A DNA stretch of 64,000 nucleotides. Source: Alkalicoccus urumqiensis. Its GTDB lineage: Bacteria; Bacillota; Bacilli; Bacillales; Salisediminibacteriaceae. The notes beneath the pieces are model-generated. The model made no database searches, was not told where the DNA came from, and saw nothing but the letters and a program-made list of their open reading frames with translations. Both the position numbers and the translations under genes were made by a program. This document shows positions 35,887 to 44,047 of the stretch, one piece after another (the first letter of the stretch is position 1; the number at the start of each line of letters is the position of its first letter). The stretch covers positions 155,020 through 219,019 of the forward strand of contig NZ_PVNS01000006.1 of NCBI RefSeq assembly GCF_002993335.1. Direction: 5' to 3'.

Positions 35887-35915
35887 ATTATTACATGGAA
35901 TTGAAGCGCTTTCAA
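35887..35915 (-). promoter_or_regulatory. Promoter with overlapping CcpA cre site for the ABC operon
   Basis: On the minus strand TTGAAAGCGCTTCAA (35901-35915) fits the CcpA cre consensus. Its first six bases (TTGAAA) also form a -35 box, with TAATAAT (35887-35893) as -10 at a 16-17 nt spacing. Binding of CcpA there would block RNA polymerase, giving catabolite repression. Confidence 0.75.
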
Positions 35916-36031
35916 GACCTTTTTTGAAATAGTTAGAAAATGAGATGCCGTTCATTTGCTAAATAATGGGCTGAGTATTGTCGCTGCAGGTGGAAGGAGG
36001 CTTTAGAACCGTTTCTTTCTGCAACAGAATA

Positions 36032-36061
36032 TTGTGTTTTATGCGGAAAATGATGTATAGT
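36032..36061 (+). promoter_or_regulatory. Probable promoter of the GlpP-like gene
   Basis: TTGTGT (36032-36037) and TATAGT (36056-36061) are separated by 18 nt, about 62 nt before the ATG. Confidence 0.5.
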
Positions 36062-36123
36062 ATCGAAAAAAGGTAACAATGTTTATGTAAATATCATGAC
36101 TTTAAAGGAGTGGACAGGAAACG

Positions 36124-36690
36124 ATGCCAATTCCACCGATCGTCGATGCCATTGAATCCCAGGTAATTGCCTCTGTGAAAACACAGACTCAGCTTCATAA
36201 AGCCGCCAGCAGCCGATCCAATATTGTCTTTCTTTTAGATGAAGATGTCTTTACCATCGAAAGATCCGTTAAACTCCTGCAGAAACATCACAAAAAGGTA
36301 TTTATTCATATGGATCTTATTGAAGGCATCGACAGCAGTAAAAAAGCACTCACTTATGCGGTGGATCTGTGGGGAATTGACGGAATCATTTCCACCCGCA
36401 GCAGCATGATCAAGTACGCCAAACAGTCCGGTACCATGGCCATTCAGCGATTATTTGCCATCGACCAAGGCGCGGTTGCAAAAGGAATAGAGAAAATTGA
36501 CGGGGCAGATGCGGTGGAAATACTGCCGGGCGTAATTCCAAAAGTAATTAAAACCGTAACGGAAAAAACAGCCGTCCCGATCATTGCAGGCGGTCTGATT
36601 GAAAACGAAACCGAAATCCATGACGCCCTGCGCGCAGGAGCCCTCGCCGTTTCGGTCAGCAACAAAAACCTATGGAATACATCGCTTTAA
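36124..36690 (+). CDS. Glycerol-3-phosphate-responsive antiterminator (GlpP-like)
   Basis: This 188-residue protein belongs to the GlpP family, which forms a TIM-barrel-like fold and, when bound to glycerol-3-phosphate, lets transcription proceed through leader terminators of glycerol genes. Visible are VFLLDEDVFTIERSV, VFIHMDLIEGI, DGIISTRSSMIKYAK, VEILPGVIPKVI and IAGGLIENETEI, which match the family closely. No glp structural genes lie next to it, so its targets are elsewhere. A link with breakdown of sulfoquinovosyl glycerol, which would release glycerol, is an inference. AAAGGAG precedes the ATG. Confidence 0.88.
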   Translation: MPIPPIVDAIESQVIASVKTQTQLHKAASSRSNIVFLLDEDVFTIERSVKLLQKHHKKVFIHMDLIEGIDSSKKALTYAVDLWGIDGIISTRSSMIKYAKQSGTMAIQRLFAIDQGAVAKGIEKIDGADAVEILPGVIPKVIKTVTEKTAVPIIAGGLIENETEIHDALRAGALAVSVSNKNLWNTSL

Positions 36691-36715
36691 CACGGACCTG
36701 TGGAGGGGGAGGATA

Positions 36716-36829
36716 ATGATGAGGGAAGATTGGGAGACGAGGAAGGACGATGAGGCGGAGAAAGAGAACCTGTATACGTATTATGCCGATGTGTATGAAG
36801 AACTGCAGGAACTGGGGGAGGAAGGATAG
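36716..36829 (+). CDS. Small acidic hypothetical protein (37 residues)
   Basis: A very strong site (GGAGGGGGAGGA) precedes two tandem ATGs at 36716 and 36719. The product is a charged peptide rich in Glu, Asp and Tyr with no membrane segment (NLYTYYADVYEELQELG near the end). A terminator follows 6 nt after the stop. Function is unknown. The Shine-Dalgarno strength and tight terminator support translation. Confidence 0.5.
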   Translation: MMREDWETRKDDEAEKENLYTYYADVYEELQELGEEG

Positions 36830-36835
36830 GGAGGA

Positions 36836-36872
36836 GCAGCCGGACCCGGAGAGAGGTGCGGCTGTTTTAATT
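36836..36872 (+). terminator. Terminator after the GlpP-like gene and small ORF
   Basis: GCAGCCG (36836-36842) pairs with CGGCTGT (36859-36865), followed by TTTAATTTT. Confidence 0.75.
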
Positions 36873-37374
36873 TTAAACGGCAAAGATATCACATCGATAC
36901 ATTACACACAGTTTTGCTTACCACTATTATTGCAAAATTCCAACGCATATACATCACAGACTCCAATAGGCTTAGAGAAAGAATTACATAAGGGATTATT
37001 TTTTGTTGAACCATTTAAATTGACATTTGGCCCATTATCTATCGAGTGTTTCGCACCACGGTGACAAAGTTTCGTGGCGCGAAACAGGATAAAGCGATGG
37101 GGAGTTAAGTTCTCTTCTACAACAAAGTCCCGGATCGACTTTTGAAAAGTTGATTCGGGGCTTTTTACGTTTGGCTCTTTTAGGGAATGGTGATGTTTCG
37201 ATTGATGTAGAGACCTTATTCTCTAACGTGATAAATCCGATGGAATTTTTGTTTAATGTCAGCATTTACAGCTAGTCATTCAGTGGAAACATCTGTGGAT
37301 CTGGTTATCCCTTTCAGTGATTGGGAGTGTGAAAAAACGAACAAAAATTAATTTTGGATTTGATGGCTTCGTAG
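36873..37374. other. Intergenic stretch with two hairpins upstream of AbiE
   Basis: No convincing gene was found. TTTCGCACCACG (37049-37060) pairs with CGTGGCGCGAAA (37073-37084). A strong terminator-like stem, CCCGGATCGACTTTT with GAAAAGTTGATTCGGGG, lies at about 37128-37160 and is followed by CTTTTT on the plus strand. Composition switches from GC-rich to AT-rich here, marking the left edge of the defence island. Confidence 0.55.
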
Positions 37375-37479
37375 CAAACAAACGGGACCTTATTAAGTTA
37401 TGTTCCATTTGTTTGATTTAGAATTAAGTGTTGATAATTTTTGGTTCAGGCTGTAGCATTAATAACAAACAAACGGGAC
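37375..37479 (+). promoter_or_regulatory. Operator-like repeats and promoter of the AbiE pair
   Basis: CAAACAAACGGGAC occurs at 37375-37388 and again at 37466-37479. An inverted near-copy (GTTCCATTTGTTTG) lies at 37402-37415, forming an inverted repeat with the first. TTGATA (37431-37436) and TAGCAT (37454-37459), 17 nt apart, may be the promoter. AbiEi-type antitoxins are known to autoregulate by binding inverted repeats in their promoters, which fits this layout. Confidence 0.6.
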
Positions 37480-37534
37480 ATAAAAGATAAAAGATCCGAA
37501 TGTTTGAATATTGTTTGTGGAAAAGGTGATACAA

Positions 37535-38284
37535 ATGAATGATAAATTTAGAGTTGAGCAGATGAAAGAACGTTTTAAAAATAAGTCATTCACTAGCCAG
37601 GATTTGTATCAATTTTATTTGAAGTACGAACCTAAGCTGAAGCAAAACACTTTTAGGTGGAGAATATATACTTTGAAACAAGCAGGTATTATTTCAAGTG
37701 TTAAAAGAGGGACGTATAGACTGGAAAGTAAAAAAGCTTTTTCTCCTCTTATAAATTTAAGTTTAAAAAGAATGTATAACAAAATAAAAGTGAACTTTCC
37801 ATACATTGAGGTTAGTATATGGGAAACCAACTGGTTAGCAGATTATATGATTCATCAGCCAAGGACAGACAATATAATTATTGAAGTAGATAAAGAAGCG
37901 GTGGAAGCAGTATTTGCACTTTTTCAGGAAACCAAAAGCAATGTGTTTTTAAATCCCAACAAACACGATGTTGAAACATATTTAATGACGGGGAAACGTA
38001 ATATAGTGGTTAAAAATTTAGTGGTCGAATCTCCAATTCAATTGCAGGATAAAATTTATGTCCCAAAAATTGAAAAAATCATTGTTGATTTATTCGTTGA
38101 TAAAGATTTATTTATCATGTACCAAGGGCAGGAATTAGCAAACATTTACGAAGCATTTTTTGAAACTTACAGCATTAATCAATCTACGTTAAATAGGTAT
38201 GCGACAAAAAGAAAAGTTAAAGAACGCTTAATTGATTTCATTATCAAACAAACATCCATTGATAAAAATAACATCTATATTTGA
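37535..38284 (+). CDS. AbiEi-like antitoxin / transcriptional regulator (DUF6577-like)
   Basis: The protein has 249 residues from the ATG after AAAAGGTGAT. The N-terminal 60 residues look like a winged helix (SFTSQDLYQFY, WRIYTLKQAGIISSVKRGTYRL). The remainder resembles the AbiEi antitoxin C-terminal domain, with KIEKIIVDLFVDKDLFIMYQ. It sits 9 nt upstream of the AbiEii toxin gene, the usual type IV toxin-antitoxin order. It should both repress the operon and counteract the toxin. Family assignment relies on the partner gene. Confidence 0.75.
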   Translation: MNDKFRVEQMKERFKNKSFTSQDLYQFYLKYEPKLKQNTFRWRIYTLKQAGIISSVKRGTYRLESKKAFSPLINLSLKRMYNKIKVNFPYIEVSIWETNWLADYMIHQPRTDNIIIEVDKEAVEAVFALFQETKSNVFLNPNKHDVETYLMTGKRNIVVKNLVVESPIQLQDKIYVPKIEKIIVDLFVDKDLFIMYQGQELANIYEAFFETYSINQSTLNRYATKRKVKERLIDFIIKQTSIDKNNIYI

Positions 38285-38293
38285 GGTGGAAAA

Positions 38294-39373
38294 ATGCTGG
38301 GAGAGGCAACGTACACGAAAGAATGGATTGACCAAATGAGTTATGAACTAAAAAGGGGAAAGAAAAAGGCAGACCCTGAACTAATAGAGAAAGTAACGAA
38401 GGCTCTTCATTTACTTGAATCATTAACATTTACTAAATTAGAGTTCATATTTAAAGGCGGGACGGCATTATTATTATTACTAGATGACATTCACCGTTTT
38501 TCAATAGATATCGATATTATAATAGAAGGGAATAAACATGAGGCAAGTATAGACCCGGCATTAGAAGAGGTTATTAATAATAGTAGCGTGTTTGAGAGGT
38601 TTGAAGAGCAAGCGAGAAATACCAATGAAGAAATTCCAAAAGCACATTATAAAGTTTTTTACACTTCGGTATTGGATGGAACTGAAAAATACATTTTATT
38701 GGATATTCTATTTGAAAAGAATCACTACAGCGAGATCATAGATAAAGAAATCAATTGTACATTCATAGACTACAATGAACCGGCACAATACGTTCAAATG
38801 CCTAGTATAGATTGCATATTAGGCGACAAGTTAACAGCATTTGCACCTAATACAACCGGAATACCATATGGTAAAAACAAAGAGTTGGAAATAATAAAGC
38901 AAATGTTTGATGTCGGCAATCTATTTGATTCAATGAATAATATCAACGTAGTAAATGAAACGTTTAAATCTATGGCACAACAAGAGTTAAATTATAGAGG
39001 AATGGATAAAGATCACACTTATGTAGATGTACTAGATGACATATTTAATACTTCTAGAATCTTGTCAGCGCGCGGTGGAATTGAGCGGGAGACATATGAG
39101 CTGCTGGAGAATGGGGTTAAAACAATCAAAGATTATATATTCTCCAGAAATTTCATCGTTGAAGCTGCAGTAAACAGTGCTGCGAAAGCAGCCTACCTCT
39201 CTCTATTGCTAAAGCATGATATTAAGCAGGTAGAGCGATTTGATTCGAGACTAGATCTGCAAGCTTTAAAGATTACTTCTCCAGATTTTAAGAAGTTTAA
39301 ATCAATCATAAAGTTTGATCCAGAAGCTTATTTTTACTGGTATAAATGTATTGAGATAATTAATCCAAAATAG
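38294..39373 (+). CDS. AbiEii-family nucleotidyltransferase toxin
   Basis: This 359-residue nucleotidyltransferase-fold protein has KGGT at residues 54-57 and FSIDID at 69-74, the GSx-like and DxD metal motifs of the AbiEii/DNA polymerase beta-like superfamily. Relatives act as toxins in abortive phage infection by modifying tRNA or nucleotides. A Shine-Dalgarno GAGGTGG precedes the ATG, and the gene is coupled to the AbiEi-like gene. The C-terminal half is helical. AT-rich composition supports horizontal transfer. Confidence 0.85.
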   Translation: MLGEATYTKEWIDQMSYELKRGKKKADPELIEKVTKALHLLESLTFTKLEFIFKGGTALLLLLDDIHRFSIDIDIIIEGNKHEASIDPALEEVINNSSVFERFEEQARNTNEEIPKAHYKVFYTSVLDGTEKYILLDILFEKNHYSEIIDKEINCTFIDYNEPAQYVQMPSIDCILGDKLTAFAPNTTGIPYGKNKELEIIKQMFDVGNLFDSMNNINVVNETFKSMAQQELNYRGMDKDHTYVDVLDDIFNTSRILSARGGIERETYELLENGVKTIKDYIFSRNFIVEAAVNSAAKAAYLSLLLKHDIKQVERFDSRLDLQALKITSPDFKKFKSIIKFDPEAYFYWYKCIEIINPK

Positions 39374-39702
39374 ATTTATGCAGTGGGTAGAGGAGTTCAT
39401 TTTGTGGCGGATAATAAAGGATAGGGTGATGAACCACATATGGCAATGGATGAGCGAAGATAAAACGAGGGACAATGGAAAGACAGGAAATGCCCGGACA
39501 GACATGGGGGATAGCCAACGAAGAGGAAGGTGGTACAGCATTGTCGCAGCGCGTGGTACATTTCCCTGCATAACATGGTACAAAAGATTGCAGGGGTGGT
39601 AAAAACTCTCCGCCGTATTCATTCTTCATGAATCAGATCGAAGAAAGATAAGGAGAGAGGGGGTTCACGAGTGGCAAAACAAAAAGCGCTGCCGTTTAAT
39701 AC
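39374..39702. other. Spacer between AbiE and the ISL3 fragment
   Basis: No gene can be supported. CCCTGCA at 39562 and TGCAGGG at about 39591 can pair. At 39671 a GTG preceded by AGGAGAGAGGGGG would start a peptide (MAKQKALPFNTFFS) that runs straight into the ISL3 fragment, so a gene may have been cut by the insertion. Confidence 0.35.
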
Positions 39703-39722
39703 ATTTTTCTCTTGCCAAATAC

Positions 39723-39992
39723 AACACGGGTGTCCCCTGGATCGGGGGGTCATGAATAACCCGCATGTAGGAGCTGGGTTTTTTAGGAGAGCTTCGTTGA
39801 CATCATGGACAGGCAGACGTCCTGGTTTCTTGTGCAACAACAAAGACAAAAGAGTCAGGGGTTTCCAATGGATACAGCACGTGAAGGTGCTCATGCAGCG
39901 GGACGGAAAGAATCGTCATGACCCTCATTCTCCTTTGTATTATCTATATACCTACTTTAGCGTCAAGCGCTCCCCATAAATGAATAAGACCC
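39723..39992 (-). mobile_element. ISL3-family fragment (copy 3, one end only)
   Basis: About 270 bp corresponds to the 5' end of the same ISL3 element, read on the minus strand, including the terminal repeat at 39971-39992 (one mismatch) and the start of the transposase. It stops abruptly at 39723 inside the coding region, next to a 20-21 bp sequence that also flanks copy 1. It carries the same CP-stop-C nonsense codon as copy 2, so copies 2 and 3 share a recent ancestor. Confidence 0.85.
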
Positions 39993-40042
39993 ACTTTTAG
40001 TTTGCATTAAACATATGAGTTGAACCTCCTGATTTTTGGCAT

Positions 40043-40070
40043 AAAAAAGCACCTCCGAAGGGGAGATGCA
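40043..40070 (-). terminator. Terminator of the two-gene operon
   Basis: On the minus strand GCATCTCC and GGAGGTGC form an 8-bp stem with a 5-nt loop, followed by TTTTTTA. Confidence 0.9.
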
Positions 40071-40098
40071 ATAAAAATGTTAAAATAAAACATGTTGA

Positions 40099-41199
40099 TT
40101 AATGTTTGAAATATGAAGCACGTTCTCTGAAAGAAATTGCTAAACTGTGTACATGCTCCATATTTTTAAAATAAAAGTAGTCCTCTTGATTAATTCCCAC
40201 TAGAGAGTTAGCGATATTTAATGAGTGAGGTTGTATGTACTTATTGATTTGAGACGCGAGAACAAGTCCTCCAACTGATCCAACTGCCGTGCCTAGCCCA
40301 GGGGTTACAAGCGTTCCCGCAGCACCTCCCCCGAAAGCTAAAACCGAGTTCACTCCGAAACGTTGGAATAGAATTAGCACTTTTACAGCGGCCATCCTAC
40401 TTTTTTTGTTTTTATTTAATAGTTTATAGTCTCTGTTTACTTTAATAATATCAGAAATAGTTTTTAAACCTAAAATAATCTCTGTTGAATAAGGCGCTAA
40501 CGCGAAAATTTCATCTGGCAAATCGAATCCCAAATTTCCTTTTAATGTTTCAAGTGCATCTTTAACATTCTCTGTAAATTCATAATTAGAAATATCGATA
40601 GGAATAAACTGACCTTCAAGTTCTGGGTTAATCTTCAAAATTTTTTCTCTTATTTCGCTGCTTGTTGCATATAGCACATCTGGATTGTCTTCCATTATAC
40701 TCGATAACTTACTCGCACTAGTATCTTTCCACATTTTAACTTGTACCAGCATAGTCTCACCGGTTTCAGTATTTTCTCCGCTGATATCCCATACCGGTTG
40801 GGTTGGATTAGGAGCTATAGTAAAATCGAATCCTGGAAATTCTTCACTTAAATTATCTTCAACATGGAACTCAAAAAATTTACCTTTGACTCCATTCACT
40901 AATCCTATAACAGATTTTTCTCCGTTTTCTAATACTTCTTTATATTTCTCATATAAGCTTGTATTCTCAGACATTCGTGTATAACTTTCTGCATATGCTT
41001 CGAATAACTCATCAGGTATATTCCTAGTCTCTAAAACTTGATAACCAATAATTGTGGAATAAATGCTTGCGTCAACGAATATATCGTCATCTTTCATTTT
41101 AATAATATCAGTGTATAGTTCCCCATTTGAACCAGCCGAAATCACTGATTCGGACTTTGGAATATCTTCTAATTGTGAGAGCATCTTATAAGATTCCAT
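40099..41199 (-). CDS. Uncharacterised protein: predicted nuclease-like core plus glycine-rich membrane segment
   Basis: I do not recognise a named family for this 366-residue protein. Residues 105-160 contain Glu110, WD (137-138) and QVK (153-155), the spacing expected of a PD-(D/E)xK-type nuclease core (E...D...QxK). Residues 285-315 are a hydrophobic glycine-rich stretch (FGGGAAGTLVTPGLGTAVG) resembling membrane-inserting glycine zippers. AAGGAG lies 11 nt before the ATG. It is the second gene of a two-gene operon with its own promoter and terminator, lying between ISL3 ends in a defence island. An anti-phage effector is possible, but function is unproven. Confidence 0.65.
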   Translation of the reverse strand: MESYKMLSQLEDIPKSESVISAGSNGELYTDIIKMKDDDIFVDASIYSTIIGYQVLETRNIPDELFEAYAESYTRMSENTSLYEKYKEVLENGEKSVIGLVNGVKGKFFEFHVEDNLSEEFPGFDFTIAPNPTQPVWDISGENTETGETMLVQVKMWKDTSASKLSSIMEDNPDVLYATSSEIREKILKINPELEGQFIPIDISNYEFTENVKDALETLKGNLGFDLPDEIFALAPYSTEIILGLKTISDIIKVNRDYKLLNKNKKSRMAAVKVLILFQRFGVNSVLAFGGGAAGTLVTPGLGTAVGSVGGLVLASQINKYIQPHSLNIANSLVGINQEDYFYFKNMEHVHSLAISFRERASYFKH

Positions 41200-41213
41200 A
41201 GCTTGGTTACTCC

Positions 41214-41657
41214 TTAAAAAATGATACCTGCAATAGATATAATTAAAGCAGCGATGACTCCTATGATCAAAATTAAGTTATTATTCTTTTCTGATCCACC
41301 CTTTAGTTCTTCAATTCTCTGGTTTAATTCTTTTATCTGGATTTCACTTTGATCTAACGAAGAAATCAATTCTTGTTTTTTTTGCTTTTCAATTAATAAT
41401 TCTTCTTTAATATTTACTATCTCTACCTGCATTTCATTTACCTTAGTATCTATAGTTTCAATAATACTTTTATTATTCTCAGTTTCATCTTGCATTGAAG
41501 CAAGTTGGGTTAAATGCTTTTCGGATTGGTATGTCAAATCAGTAATCATCTCATGATTTTTTACAACCCTTGGGATTAGTTCTTTATTAATTTGATCTTG
41601 CTCCTCCCAAAATTTAACTTTTTCGGCAATTTTGACTTCTTCACTATTCTTTGACAT
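41214..41657 (-). CDS. Coiled-coil protein with C-terminal membrane anchor
   Basis: The 147-residue protein is highly charged, with heptad-like coiled coil from about residue 25 to 118. It ends in a single hydrophobic helix (residues about 126-147, LILIIGVIAALIISIAGIIF), so it is probably tail-anchored with the coiled coil in the cytoplasm. AGGAG precedes the ATG. Its stop is 14 nt before the nuclease-like gene, so the two are co-transcribed and may act together at the membrane, for example as sensor or inhibitor and effector. No family was recognised. Confidence 0.7.
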   Translation of the reverse strand: MSKNSEEVKIAEKVKFWEEQDQINKELIPRVVKNHEMITDLTYQSEKHLTQLASMQDETENNKSIIETIDTKVNEMQVEIVNIKEELLIEKQKKQELISSLDQSEIQIKELNQRIEELKGGSEKNNNLILIIGVIAALIISIAGIIF

Positions 41658-41688
41658 TAGAATACACTCCTCACATATAAGTGGCTGT

Positions 41689-41717
41689 AATATAATTAAT
41701 CGTCATTATTCGGTGAA
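41689..41717 (-). promoter_or_regulatory. Probable promoter of the two-gene operon
   Basis: On the minus strand TTCACC and TATATT are spaced by 17 nt, about 35 nt before the ATG of the coiled-coil gene and just inside the ISL3 copy 2 end. Confidence 0.45.
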
Positions 41718-41738
41718 TTTTAAAATAGTTATTTATAT

Positions 41739-43460
41739 GGGTCTTATTCATTTTTGGGGAGCGCTTGACGCTAACGTGGGTATATAGATAATACAAAGGA
41801 GAATGAGGGTCATGACGATTCTTTCCGTCCCGTTGCATGAGCACCTTCACGTGCTGCATCCATTGGAAACTCCTGACTCTTTTGTCTTTGTTGTTGCACA
41901 AGAAACCAGGACGTCTGCCTGTCCATGATGTCAACGAAGCTCTCCTAAAAAACCCAGCTCCTACATGCGGGTTATTCATGATCCCCGGATCCAGGGGACA
42001 CCCGTGTGGCTGTACCTTCGCACACAGAAATGGTTTTGTACCAATACGGAATGTACCCGAAGGGTGTTTACGGAACGGTATGACTGGCTTCTACCATCGA
42101 AGCGACGCACCTGTCGCCTGGAGGACATGCTGCGCACCCTTGCGTTTTCGACCAATGGTATCCAGGCATCGAACCTCTGTCAGAAACTTGGTGTGGGCGT
42201 CAGCCATGATACGCTGCTGCGTCTACTGCATCAAACAGAAATCTCAGAAGCGTGCAGCCCCTTTCGTCGGCATGGATGATTTCGCCTGGAAAAAAGGGCA
42301 TCGGTATGGGCTTTTGATTTGTGACGCCCGCACCCACCAGCCCATTGAAATGCTTCCGGACCGGGAGAAAGAAACGATTCAGAAGTGGCTTCAAGCGCAT
42401 CCGGAAATCACTCGCATCACCCGGGACAGGTATTCCCGATTCAAGGAAGCGATGGAGGAAATACGACCGGACCTCTAGCCTATTCATGACCGGTTCCACC
42501 TCATTCAAAATTTATGGACCCTTCATGCCCAGGTCATGGGAAAGGTGCTCCCTGCGCGAATAAAAAGAAAGGAAAAGATGGGAATCCTGGAAAGCCCCAC
42601 CCTCATCATCAAAGAAACGAAGCAGGAAAGACGCCAGAGAGAAAATGCCGAGCAAAAATGGGCACTGATCCAGGAAGCAAAACGCCTGCAAAAGCAGGGA
42701 TATTCTCTTCGTCGCATCGCAAAAACACTTTCGAGCAGCTGGGTGACCGTGAGGAGATATCTCGCTATGCAGGAACCGCCTTCGGCTCATCGAGGAAAGC
42801 GCCCCAAGCCGTTGGACGCCCATCAAAAGCATGTCATCTCTATGATCGAAAGCGGAGAGAGCATCAAAACCATTTACACGGTATTAACCACTCAATACGG
42901 TTATCAAGGCACCTACGGTGCGGTTCGGGTCTTCGGCACAGAATTTCGGAAAAAGAAAAAACAGGGACAACCGTTTCACGCGCAGGCTTACTATTCGCGT
43001 CGAACGATCCGGAGACTACTTTGGCAGAATCCGCTGGCAGAAAAGGAAAAGCGGAATTCCATCAACGACATTCTTCAACAGTATCCCGTACTCGGCCCGT
43101 TTTATGCTTTTCTCACTTCGTTCCGCACATGTGTAACCAATTGGGATGCCGACGGCTTCCGTTCGCTTATTTTATTTGAGAAAAACCGGGACGACCCGTT
43201 AACGAAAGCGTTTATCACCAGGCTGTTAACGGATTTTCAACCGACCCTTCATGCACTCATGAACGAAGACAGCAATGGTTACGTGGAAGGGCAGGTCAAT
43301 CGTTTGAAAATGATTAAACGTCTTCTTTATGGACGAGCGTCATTTCATCTGTTACGCATACGAATGCTTTATCGGTCCCAGTAAATAACACGGATTTTAA
43401 AACGGCATTTACCTGGTTAGGAAGGGACGCGAGTTCAATCCCCAAAAATGAATAAGACCC
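41739..43460 (+). mobile_element. ISL3-family insertion sequence, copy 2 (inactive)
   Basis: The 1722-bp element has the same terminal repeats as copy 1 (41739-41760 and 43439-43460). Orientation is opposite to copy 1. It cuts the 5' part off a ROK kinase gene on its right. No target duplication was found. The right outer flank (ACTTTTATTTTGCATTAAAC) closely resembles the flank of the copy 3 end at 39993. Confidence 0.9.
41812..43384 (+). pseudogene. ISL3 transposase, copy 2 (two stops, one frameshift)
   Basis: From ATG 41812 (AAAGGAG upstream) the frame reads MTILSVPLHEHLHVLH and then has TGA inside the N-terminal zinc-finger region (CP-stop-C, Leu in copy 1). It continues to TNTECTRRVFTERYDWLLPSKRR. 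A one-base shift before VGMDDFAWKKGHRY is shared with copy 1, and a TAG occurs just before the second catalytic Asp (HDRFHLIQNL), where copy 1 has Tyr. The remainder to 43384 is intact. Between them, the two copies preserve every segment of a complete ISL3 transposase. Confidence 0.87.
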
Positions 43461-43495
43461 ACTTTTATTTTGCATTAAACACCTGCTGTAACCGT

Positions 43496-44044
43496 CTAGC
43501 GCCGTCGACATCGGTACTGCCATCGGCGGCGCAATCATTCAGAACGGAAAGGTCCATAAAGGAGCCAACCTGCACAGCGGCGACTTCGGCTACATGCTGA
43601 CGACGAGCCGCGTCACCGAGGAGGATGATGTGTGGAGCCGGAAAGCCTCCACCAGGGCACTCATCCGGCATAACGCCCGATTAAAAGGTGGAGCGGCGAA
43701 AATATCTTCGCCGGAGCAACGGCCGGCGACCTTGAGTGTCAGGAGCACTGGACACGTTTTACCGGGATCTTGCCGCCGGTATCTACAACCTGCAGTACAT
43801 ATACGCCCCCGATCTGATTCTCCTCGGCGGCGGCATCAGCCTGGAACCGAGGCTGATCGAAGGCGTCCGCCGAAAGCTGGACGAGCTGCTCGCTCTCATT
43901 CCGCTCGCCAAAGTTACGCCTGTTATCGATACGTGCAACTTTAAGCAGCAAGCGAATCTGTTTGGGGCGGTGTATGCGTATAGACGGCAGGAATTGTTCG
44001 TGAAAAAGAGGATGACGCTTATCTATCCTGAGGCTCTGCGATAA
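43496..44044 (+). pseudogene. ROK-family sugar kinase remnant
   Basis: The middle and C-terminal parts of a ROK kinase are visible: VDIGTAIGGAIIQNGKVHKGAN, HSGDFGYMLTT, and after two frameshifts near 43690 and 43745, ALDTFYRDLAAGIYNLQYIY, then APDLILLGGGISLEPRLIEG. The N-terminal ATP-binding part is missing because ISL3 copy 2 lies immediately upstream. Its high GC content matches the core genome, so the island was probably inserted into a resident sugar-kinase gene. Confidence 0.8.
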
Positions 44045-44047
44045 CTT

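Noticed and set aside
36750..37064. 104-residue open frame after the GlpP-like gene
   Set aside because: It begins inside the better supported small ORF in another frame, runs through a terminator, and has no initiation signal.
39378..39602. 74-residue open frame between AbiEii and the ISL3 fragment
   Set aside because: No Shine-Dalgarno site, no recognisable features, and low-complexity Arg/Trp-rich composition.
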